Source of the DNA: a virus
IMG/VR virus record: IMGVR_UViG_3300003937_000377
Span: 1 to 42,510 of that record
DNA length: 42,510 nucleotides
Direction: 5' to 3' (one strand)
Below the pieces are notes generated by a model, which had not been told where the DNA came from, did not search any database, and saw only the letters and a list, made by a program, of their open reading frames with translations. Position 1 is the first letter of the stretch; the number at the start of each line of letters is the position of its first letter. Made by a program: the position numbers and the translations under genes. Shown piece by piece: positions 36,242 through 42,510 of the stretch.

Positions 36242-37926
36242 TCACCGTCGACCTGATCCAGGGCACCCCGGAATGGCATGCCCACCGCGCCGCCCACTTC
36301 AACGCCAGCGATGCGCCGGCAATGATGGGCTGCAGCCCTTACAAGACCCGCAGCCAGCTGGTGCGTGAGTTCGCCACCGGTGTGGCGGTTGAGCACGACG
36401 CTGCGACCCTGCAGCGCTTCGCTGACGGGCACCGGTACGAAGATCTGGCCCGGCCGCTGGCCGAGACCATCATCGGGGAGGAGCTGTACCCCTGCGTTGG
36501 CGTAGACGGCAAGTTCTCAGCCAGCTTCGACGGTCTGACGCTGCTGGAGGACACCGCGTTCGAGCACAAGTCGCTCAACGAAGACCTGCGGCTCGCCATG
36601 CACGACGGGAATGATGACCTGCCGCTGCACTACCAGGTGCAGATGGAGCACCAGATCTTGGTCAGCGGCGCTGAGCGCGTGCTGTTCATGGCGTCGAAGT
36701 GGTCGGGCGACGAGTTGGTCGAGGAGCGCCACTGCTGGTACATCCCGAATCCCGAACTGCGCGCCAAGATCGTCGCCGGCTGGGCCCAGTTCGAGGCCGA
36801 CGTTGCTGCCTACGAGCCCCCGCCAGCGGCTGCGCCCGTGGCTGCCGGCCGCACGCCCGACCAGATGCCAACCCTGCGCATCGAGGTGACCGGCATGGTC
36901 ACCGCTTCTAACCTGGCCGAGTGGAAAGAACAGGCCATCGCCGTGTTCCAGGGCATCAGCACCGAGCTGATCACCGATCAGGACTTCGCCGATGCCGAGA
37001 CCACCGTGAAGTGGTGCGGCAGCATCGAGGAGCAGTTGAAGGCCGCCAAGCAGCACGCCCTCAGCCAGACCGAAAGCATCGACCTGCTGTTCCGCACCAT
37101 CGATGCGATAGCCGAGGAAGCTCGGTCGAAGCGGCTGGCGCTGGAGAAGCGCGTCAAGACCCGCAAGGACGAGCGCCGGACTGAGATCGGCAACGCTGCG
37201 CGCCGCGCTGTGCAGCAGCACGTGCTGGCGATCAACGAGACCTTGGGCGAGCACGCAATCCCGATGCCGACCACGCTGGTCGCTGACATCGGCGAGGCGA
37301 TGAAGAACAAGCGCTCCTTCGCCAGCATGCAGGAAGCCGTGGACGCGGTGGCCGCCAACGCCAAGATCGACGCCAGTCAGTACGCCGACCGGATCCGCGC
37401 GAACGTGGTCATCCTTGCTGGCCATGCCGAGCACGCAACGCTGTTCGCCGACCGCGTGCAGCTGTGCGCAAGCAAGGCGCCGGAGGATCTGCGCAACCTG
37501 GTCGCGGCACGCATCGCCGAGCACCAGCAGGCCGAGCAGGCCCGGCTGGACGCCGAGCGGGAGAAGATCCGCGAGCAGGAGCAGGCCAAGGTACAGGAAG
37601 CGGCGGCTGCAGCCCAGGCGGCACAGGTCCAGCAGGTGCCGGTTGCGGAAGCAGCACCGACGCAGGCCGAGCCTCCCACGGTTTCCAGCGCGCCGGCGGC
37701 AGGTGCAGCGCCGCGGCAGATCGTCCGGATCAAGCTGGGCCAGGTTGTGGATCTGATCGCACCGCTGAAGATCGACGCTGAGGGCCTGCGCCAACTCGGC
37801 TTCGAACCGGTGGCCACCGAGCGTGGATCAAAGCTCTACGACGCCGACCAGGTCGACGCCATGCGCGCAGCCATGATCCGCAGCCTGCAGCGCCCGCTCC
37901 CGCAGATCAACGCGCAGGCCGCCTGA
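36238..37926 (+). CDS. YqaJ-type (lambda exonuclease fold) exonuclease with long C-terminal extension
   Basis: The product has 562 residues. The nuclease part (about 1-215) shows D98 in SFDGLT, E109-x-K111 in FEHKS and Q133 in HYQVQMEHQ, the metal-binding core of this family. The remaining 340 residues are helices, Gln/Ala-rich repeats and a Pro-rich linker (about 440-490), not seen in lambda exonuclease, then a small C-terminal domain. It digests one DNA strand to give ends for the annealing protein. Confidence 0.85.
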   Translation: MITVDLIQGTPEWHAHRAAHFNASDAPAMMGCSPYKTRSQLVREFATGVAVEHDAATLQRFADGHRYEDLARPLAETIIGEELYPCVGVDGKFSASFDGLTLLEDTAFEHKSLNEDLRLAMHDGNDDLPLHYQVQMEHQILVSGAERVLFMASKWSGDELVEERHCWYIPNPELRAKIVAGWAQFEADVAAYEPPPAAAPVAAGRTPDQMPTLRIEVTGMVTASNLAEWKEQAIAVFQGISTELITDQDFADAETTVKWCGSIEEQLKAAKQHALSQTESIDLLFRTIDAIAEEARSKRLALEKRVKTRKDERRTEIGNAARRAVQQHVLAINETLGEHAIPMPTTLVADIGEAMKNKRSFASMQEAVDAVAANAKIDASQYADRIRANVVILAGHAEHATLFADRVQLCASKAPEDLRNLVAARIAEHQQAEQARLDAEREKIREQEQAKVQEAAAAAQAAQVQQVPVAEAAPTQAEPPTVSSAPAAGAAPRQIVRIKLGQVVDLIAPLKIDAEGLRQLGFEPVATERGSKLYDADQVDAMRAAMIRSLQRPLPQINAQAA

Positions 37927-38141
37927 TGGACGTGACGATCTACCCCAGCCACGCCAAATGCCTGCGCCGTGCCGGCCTCGCGCGCGCCCAGCTGTTCGCC
38001 CATGTGATCGAGGGCAAGCGCTACACCACCGCGCAGGTGGCCGAGATCCTGGACATATCCCACAGCGCCGCATACGAGCGGATCAAGCGGCGCCCTCACC
38101 CGCTCACCTGGGAAGGCCTGCGCGGAGATCCGCCGGCATGA
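37926..38141 (+). CDS. Small helix-turn-helix protein
   Basis: The product has 71 residues. YTTAQVAEILDISHSAAYERIKRRP is a helix-turn-helix. It overlaps the exonuclease stop (TGATG) and the next gene (ATGA). It could be a DNA-binding regulator. Confidence 0.65.
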   Translation: MDVTIYPSHAKCLRRAGLARAQLFAHVIEGKRYTTAQVAEILDISHSAAYERIKRRPHPLTWEGLRGDPPA

Positions 38142-38359
38142 AGACCTGCACGAAGTGCGCGGCCCGGCTGCCGCTGCGGTTCTTCCCCCTGATCAAAGGC
38201 AAGCACACCGCCGCGTGCGCGCCGTGCCGGAACACCGAGCGCCGCCTGCACGACCCGCTGCGCCCCCTGCGCCGCGATCCGCTGCAGGTGCGGCTGAACA
38301 ACGTGGCGTGCACCTGGTTTGGCCCTCGCGAGCCAAGCCCGTCTTGGAGGATTCGATGA
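38138..38359 (+). CDS. Small zinc-ribbon-like protein
   Basis: The product has 73 residues. CTKC and CAPC pairs are 24 residues apart, with a basic segment, and could bind zinc and nucleic acid. The ATG overlaps the previous stop (ATGA). Unknown function. Confidence 0.6.
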   Translation: MKTCTKCAARLPLRFFPLIKGKHTAACAPCRNTERRLHDPLRPLRRDPLQVRLNNVACTWFGPREPSPSWRIR

Positions 38360-38964
38360 AGAACCATGACATCACCGGCCAGCGATTCCATCGACTGACC
38401 GCTATTCGACAGGTCGGGAACGATCGATCCGGCAGTGCCAGGTGGCTGTTCGCGTGCGACTGCGGCAAAGAGACCACCACTCTGGCAACGCACGCCCGCT
38501 CTGGTCACACCCGTTCCTGTGGCTGCCTGTGGCGGGAATCCACCACCAAGCATGGCGAGAGCCGGTCGACTGAGCACCAGACCTGGCGCGGCATGCATGC
38601 CCGCTGCACTGACCCGTCTGCAACTGGCTGGTCTATGTACGGGGCGCGCGGCATCAAGGTCTGCGACAGGTGGAGCTCGTTCGACAACTTCCTGGCCGAC
38701 ATGGGCCGGAAACCGTCGCCCGAACTCACCCTGGACCGGATCGACAGCAACGGCGACTACGAGCCCGGCAACTGCCGCTGGGCAACGCTGGAGCAGCAGT
38801 CCACCAACCGCCGCGACAACCTGCACCTGACCTACCAGGGCCGCACGCAGACCTTGTCGCAGTGGGCACGCGAGATCGGCATCACCAGGTCCGGCCTGCA
38901 CTACCGCCTGAAGCGTCACCCGGTCGCGGTAGCAATCGGCGCCGGCAAGAGGATCACCCGATGA
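38356..38964 (+). CDS. HNH/zinc-type DNA endonuclease-like protein
   Basis: The product has 202 residues. CDCG and CGC at the N-terminus, then WRGMHARCTDP, SMYGARGIKVCDRW, LDRIDSNGDYEPGNCRWAT and QQSTNRR form the well-known phage homing-type nuclease pattern, with a C-terminal helix-turn-helix (LSQWAREIGITRSGLHYRLK). It is the third stand-alone nuclease of the prophage and different in type from the other two. Confidence 0.78.
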   Translation: MKNHDITGQRFHRLTAIRQVGNDRSGSARWLFACDCGKETTTLATHARSGHTRSCGCLWRESTTKHGESRSTEHQTWRGMHARCTDPSATGWSMYGARGIKVCDRWSSFDNFLADMGRKPSPELTLDRIDSNGDYEPGNCRWATLEQQSTNRRDNLHLTYQGRTQTLSQWAREIGITRSGLHYRLKRHPVAVAIGAGKRITR

Positions 38965-39026
38965 ATTCAAACCACAACCTGTGGCACGGGCCGGTGAGCC
39001 GCGTGCTGCTACGGAGCCACGCATGA
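38961..39026 (+). CDS. Possible 21-residue microprotein
   Basis: ATG at 38961 overlaps the previous stop (ATGA), and the TGA at 39026 overlaps the next ATG (ATGA). A perfectly coupled tiny frame of this kind suggests translation, perhaps for coupling only. Its sequence is not similar to anything I know. Confidence 0.4.
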   Translation: MNSNHNLWHGPVSRVLLRSHA

Positions 39027-39352
39027 GCAAGATTCCCGCCACGAAGGAAGTGACCAGCGCCGCTGAGGCGTTGGATGAAGCAATCACCAAGTTGAAGAAG
39101 GCCGAAGATGATTACCTGAAGGTCAAGGGTCTCGGTCAGACCGGCTACAACGTCAGCGTGAATGGGGTACAGATCGCTGTAGCAGTCATGGACCCGATCA
39201 GCTACACCGGAAAAGTGGTCCGTGGCAGGGAAATGCTCCACCTCGGCGCACTCAAGGCGATGCAGGGAATGATCGACGCCTGGAAGGCAGAAGTAGTCCG
39301 GCGGCGTGCGGTACTGCGGCAGCTGGCGGCTGACCTCGCGGAGGCCGTATGA
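39023..39352 (+). CDS. Early phage protein, helical
   Basis: The product has 109 residues. Helix 1 (EALDEAITKLKKAEDDYLKV) and helix 2 near the C-terminus (QGMIDAWKAEVVRRRAVLRQLAAD) form a likely coiled coil. Coupled to neighbours by ATGA overlaps. Unknown function. Confidence 0.6.
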   Translation: MSKIPATKEVTSAAEALDEAITKLKKAEDDYLKVKGLGQTGYNVSVNGVQIAVAVMDPISYTGKVVRGREMLHLGALKAMQGMIDAWKAEVVRRRAVLRQLAADLAEAV

Positions 39353-39570
39353 CCAGCATCCACGTAAAGCCGCTGTTCGACACACCGACCCGGCAGCAGA
39401 AGGAAACCGAGTCGCGCACGATCGCCGCCGACCTGGAGCGCTTCCGCAAGGCTGGCGGGAAGATCGAGATTCTGGGCATCACCGCGATCGACAAGGCCGG
39501 CATCAGCCGCCGGCAGGTCGTCGAGGGTGGCGCTGATCGGCGCAAGGCCGCGAAGGCAGGCAAGCCATGA
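39349..39570 (+). CDS. Small early protein with helix-turn-helix-like end
   Basis: The product has 73 residues, with ERFRKAGGKIEILGITAIDKAGISRRQVVEG, possibly a DNA-binding region. Coupled by ATGA overlaps. Unknown function. Confidence 0.55.
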   Translation: MTSIHVKPLFDTPTRQQKETESRTIAADLERFRKAGGKIEILGITAIDKAGISRRQVVEGGADRRKAAKAGKP

Positions 39571-39824
39571 GCCGCCCCGTCACCCGCCGCGCGCCGCAGC
39601 GTAACGGCGGCTTCTCCTGGGGCCGCTTCCCGATGGGCAACACCGGGATCGTCTGCTACCGCCTGTTCCGCCGCGACCTGACCGGCGCGGTGCACATCCA
39701 ATCCCTGCACTTCTACCCGCACGACCAGCGCCCCGCCGTAGCCCTCGCCCTGCGCGAGGCGTGCCACCGGCTGCGCGATCGCGTCGACGAACTGGACCTT
39801 GCCGCACTGGGAGTGACCGCATGA
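39567..39824 (+). CDS. Small early protein, unknown function
   Basis: The product has 85 residues, mixed beta strands (GIVCYRLFRRDLTGAVHIQSLHF) and a helix. The stop overlaps the next ATG. Unknown function. Confidence 0.55.
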   Translation: MSRPVTRRAPQRNGGFSWGRFPMGNTGIVCYRLFRRDLTGAVHIQSLHFYPHDQRPAVALALREACHRLRDRVDELDLAALGVTA

Positions 39825-40699
39825 ACACCGAACGCATCGAGAAGTTCGTCAACGCCATCGCCTGCGACCTGGAGGAAGGCGGGTTCCGGCAGGTCAGCGG
39901 CACCACGCTGCGCCGGACGCTGGCCACCGCCGTGAGCGCTGCGCTGCCGCTGCTGGCCGATACCGGAATTCCGGCATCGCAGCCCGCAGCGCTTGCCGAG
40001 CAGCAGGGGGCGGAACTTCCGCCGCCGCCTGATAAGGTCGTAGTGGATAAGCACTTGCCTACGGGGGTATGCATTTATGGATATACCACGAAGCAGATGC
40101 AGGACTACGCACGCGCTACCCTCGCCGGAACTGGCAAGCAGCAGGTTGGCGAGGTGCAGGGGAATGCGCTGGTAGGCGATGAAATGGTGCAGGCGTTCAA
40201 GGCTGCGCTGTCGCATGCGCAGTTGCCGGGGAAGCCGCGCACGTATTTCCTGAAAGACTCGGAACTGCCCTCGATCCTGCGGGAAGTCCTCGCCGCGCGC
40301 CAGCCGGGGGCAGATGAGCCTGGTTCGCCGATGGCAAAGATGGCCGCAGCACTTCGAGAAAAGGCAGCAATAGAACACACGGAGTATTCCCAGCGCGTGC
40401 AATCTGGCGAATGGGGCCCTATGCCGGAAGCTGGGACACAGGCCGACTTCTGTCGGTACTGCGAGGGTTCGGGCTGGGATGGAGAAAGCCGAAAGACCAA
40501 ATGTCCAGCTTGCTCCGGAACGGGCATGCCCGTTCCGCCCGCGCAGGGCATCGACCTTGGGCAGCTGCGCAGCCAAGTGCTGGGGCTGACTCGGCGCGTG
40601 GAGCCGATCAGCGGACAGCGATTCTCCTATGTGCAGCTGGATGACGTGCTGGCCCTGATCGACCAGAGAGATGCAGCGCCGGGGGTGGGCAATGGCTGA
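39821..40699 (+). CDS. Phage protein with DnaJ-like zinc motif
   Basis: The product has 292 residues. Near residues 210-235 are two Cys repeats, CRYCEGSGWDG and CPACSGTG, like the CxxCxGxG zinc motif of DnaJ. The part before is acidic and helical, with LSHAQLPGKPRTYFL. The rest looks helical. The region around 40020-40110 has lower G+C than the flanks, so it may be mosaic. No J domain is present, so it is not a chaperone of normal type. Confidence 0.6.
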   Translation: MNTERIEKFVNAIACDLEEGGFRQVSGTTLRRTLATAVSAALPLLADTGIPASQPAALAEQQGAELPPPPDKVVVDKHLPTGVCIYGYTTKQMQDYARATLAGTGKQQVGEVQGNALVGDEMVQAFKAALSHAQLPGKPRTYFLKDSELPSILREVLAARQPGADEPGSPMAKMAAALREKAAIEHTEYSQRVQSGEWGPMPEAGTQADFCRYCEGSGWDGESRKTKCPACSGTGMPVPPAQGIDLGQLRSQVLGLTRRVEPISGQRFSYVQLDDVLALIDQRDAAPGVGNG

Positions 40700-40844
40700 C
40701 CTCGCCGTCCTCTGGCTGACGAAATACCTGGTGTTCGCGCTGATCGTCGCCTTCGGCCTGGGCGTCCTGTGGCTGCTGGCCGCTGCATGGCGCGCCGTGC
40801 GCTGGTGCTGGTGCCGGGCCGCAAGGCTGGTGTCACATGGCTGA
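40692..40844 (+). CDS. 50-residue single-helix membrane protein
   Basis: A strong membrane helix (about 12-35) is followed by a Trp/Arg/Cys-rich basic tail. It overlaps the previous and next genes by 8 bases each. Unknown function. Confidence 0.55.
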   Translation: MADLAVLWLTKYLVFALIVAFGLGVLWLLAAAWRAVRWCWCRAARLVSHG

Positions 40845-41028
40845 GCCGATGCACGATCACCGCGTCACCGGCCGCGAGCTGGCCAGCCTGTCCGGCGTCG
40901 ACATTGAGCGCGCTCGGCCGGCGACGGTGCGCACGTGGGAAGCGCGCGGGCTCGCCCTGCAGGCGCTGGCGCGCGGTGACATGGACGAGGCCGAGAAGAT
41001 CATGGCCCATGCCGGCGGTGCTGCATGA
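40837..41028 (+). CDS. Small early protein, unknown function
   Basis: The product has 63 residues, with helices RELASLSGVDIERARPATVRTWEARG and ARGDMDEAEKIMAHAG. The overlap with the next gene is ATGA. Unknown function. Confidence 0.55.
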   Translation: MAEPMHDHRVTGRELASLSGVDIERARPATVRTWEARGLALQALARGDMDEAEKIMAHAGGAA

Positions 41029-41213
41029 GCGCCCAGCTCTTTCCCCGCGAACCGCGCCGCATGAAGCAGCCGGCCAAGGACGTGCTGCGCGAGCAGCTGT
41101 CCACCGCAGCCGACCGGATCATCGAGCTGTCGGCCGAGAACCACGCACTGCGGGAGGCGATGCAGTCCGCCGCCGCCCACCTGTTCACCGCACTGCCGGA
41201 CCCAAGCACATGA
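41025..41213 (+). CDS. Small coiled-coil protein
   Basis: The product has 62 residues with a heptad helix (REQLSTAADRIIELSAENHALREAMQ). Coupled on both sides by ATGA overlaps. Unknown function. Confidence 0.55.
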   Translation: MSAQLFPREPRRMKQPAKDVLREQLSTAADRIIELSAENHALREAMQSAAAHLFTALPDPST

Positions 41214-41407
41214 ACCTGCTGACCACCGACAAATGGCTGGATCGCTACTTCGATGCCTCCAGCCGGCCCAGCGTTGCCACCCTGCAGCGCTGGCTGCGCG
41301 ATGGCAAGATTCCGGGCAAGAAGGTGGGCGGCACCTGGTTCATTGATGAACACGCATGGCTCGCCGACGGGGACGACCTGGTCGAGCGGGTACTGAAAGC
41401 AGGATAG
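41210..41407 (+). CDS. xis: Excisionase-like protein
   Basis: The product has 65 residues. SVATLQRWLRDGKIPGKKVGGTWFIDEHAWL is the winged helix-turn-helix found in phage excisionases and MerR-like proteins. It lies directly upstream of integrase. It probably bends DNA at the attachment site and steers excision. Confidence 0.72.
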   Translation: MNLLTTDKWLDRYFDASSRPSVATLQRWLRDGKIPGKKVGGTWFIDEHAWLADGDDLVERVLKAG

Positions 41408-41412
41408 GAACA

Positions 41413-42510
41413 ATGTCACCACGCAAGCGCAGCGCCGGCCGGCAAGGCTGGCCCGACAACCTCTACCCCAACAAGGGTGGGTTCAAATACCGCCACCCCA
41501 TTACCCGGCGCGAGACGTTCATGGGCCGGGACCAGGCCAAGGCGTTCGCCGCGGCCAAAAAGCTCAACGCCATGCTGCTGCCGGGTAACGACCTGGTCGA
41601 CAAGGTCATCGGCTCGCGCGAGACGGTGGCCGACGCGATCGCCGTGTTCCGCCGCGACGACGTGCCAGGCCGCAACTGGGCGCCGAAGACCGCCGAGGTC
41701 TACGAAAGCGTCATCCGGCGGACCGAGGCCGGCATCGGCAGTCGCGCAGTGGAAGAGGTCACGGTCAAGGATTGCGCCGAGTTCATCCGCGGCGTTACCG
41801 AGTCCGACCGCGCGCGCCAGCAGTTCCGCCTGGTGCTGGGTTGGATCATGGCCTGCGCGGTGCAGGAGGGCTGGATCGACACCAACCCGGTTCTGGCCAC
41901 GCGCCGGTTCCAGCACGAGCGCAAGCGCGCACGCCTGACCAAGGAGGTCTACTCGGCGATCTGGGAAAAGGCCGAGCCGTGGTTACGGCTGGCGATGGAC
42001 CTGTCACTGGTGACGCTGCTGCGCCGGGAGGACGTGGTGTCGCTGAAGTTCTCCGACGTGCGCGATGGCTTCCTGTGGGTGGTCCCGCAGAAGACCGAGG
42101 GCACCACGCTGGTGAAGTTGAAGATCAAGATCGGCGACGAGCTGGCCACCCTGCTCGCCCAGGCACGCGACACCGTGCTGTCACCCTACGTGGTGCATCG
42201 CCTGCCCGATCGTGCGCGGCCGTCGGACAAGCGCGCAGCGGCGCGGCAGCACCACACACAGGTCATGCCCGAGCAGGTGACGCGAGCGTTCCAGGATGCG
42301 CGCGAAGCGGCAGGCATCACGGGCGACAACCCGCCCAGCTTCCACGAGATTCGTAGCCTGGGCGGCGCGCTGTTGAGCGAATCGGGTTGGGCCATCGAGC
42401 AGGTGCAGGGGCTGATGGGCCACACGTCCACGTCCATGACAGAGCACTATCTGGAAGGTCACGACATTCCCTGGCAGGAAGTGCAGACCGGCAGCGTGCT
42501 CGTTCGATAG
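41413..42510 (+). CDS. int: Tyrosine recombinase (phage integrase)
   Basis: The product has 365 residues. Catalytic residues are visible: R204 (TLLRRED), K227, H311-E-I-R314, H337 (LMGHTST) and the nucleophile Y346 (TEHYLEGH). The N-terminal 60 residues look like an arm-type DNA-binding domain, followed by a SAM-like core-binding domain. AGGA lies 8 bases before the ATG at 41413. Strand exchange should happen in the 3' end of tRNA-Pro(GGG). The stop is the last base of the window. Confidence 0.93.
   Translation: MSPRKRSAGRQGWPDNLYPNKGGFKYRHPITRRETFMGRDQAKAFAAAKKLNAMLLPGNDLVDKVIGSRETVADAIAVFRRDDVPGRNWAPKTAEVYESVIRRTEAGIGSRAVEEVTVKDCAEFIRGVTESDRARQQFRLVLGWIMACAVQEGWIDTNPVLATRRFQHERKRARLTKEVYSAIWEKAEPWLRLAMDLSLVTLLRREDVVSLKFSDVRDGFLWVVPQKTEGTTLVKLKIKIGDELATLLAQARDTVLSPYVVHRLPDRARPSDKRAAARQHHTQVMPEQVTRAFQDAREAAGITGDNPPSFHEIRSLGGALLSESGWAIEQVQGLMGHTSTSMTEHYLEGHDIPWQEVQTGSVLVR

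Overview
The window is almost entirely one integrated prophage in a high-G+C gammaproteobacterium. Stenotrophomonas or a related Xanthomonadaceae genus is likely, judged from codon use and from the look of the flanking small gene; this is an inference, not a database result. At the left edge lie a short host gene (1-201, minus), a terminator, and a 48-bp remnant of the 3' half of a tRNA-Pro(GGG) gene (319-366). The tyrosine integrase gene ends on the last base of the window (42510). This is the layout expected when a phage enters the 3' end of a tRNA gene, so an intact tRNA-Pro(GGG) on the minus strand should lie just beyond the right edge.

The phage is a short-tailed (podovirus) type. Its head resembles Bordetella phage BPP-1 (major capsid protein, Bbp16-like cement protein, Bbp19-like protein), and its tail and ejection proteins resemble the T7 gp11-gp16 set. 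The late genes run leftward from about 24.9 kb to 0.5 kb: a putative antiterminator, a late promoter with a terminator-like hairpin, a tRNA, HNH nuclease, holin, SAR-type lysozyme, an Acb2-like cyclic-nucleotide sponge (predicted anti-CBASS protein), a spanin-like protein, portal, scaffold, capsid, cement, tail tube, ejection proteins and tail fibres. No terminase gene could be found, although its usual place next to the portal gene is inside the window.

The leftward early block (29.8-25.1 kb) holds a CII-like regulator, a replication initiator with origin-like 12-bp iterons inside its coding sequence, a DnaB-type helicase, a RusA resolvase and HNH nucleases. A single rightward membrane-protein gene (25.9-26.5 kb) interrupts it and looks like a lysogenic cargo gene.

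The switch lies at 30.4-32.3 kb. A Cro-like gene (minus) faces a CI-like S24 repressor (plus). Five 15-bp operator-like palindromes of the form TAAAC-N5-GTTTA sit in two clusters, one over the cro promoter and one over the promoter of the rightward early operon, with matching geometry. A membrane-protein gene follows the repressor and is probably expressed in the lysogen.

The rightward early operon (32.3-42.5 kb) is tightly packed, with many ATGA or TGATG overlaps. It carries many small unknown genes, a putative single-strand annealing protein with a YqaJ-type exonuclease, a third HNH nuclease, several tiny membrane proteins, an excisionase-like protein and the integrase.
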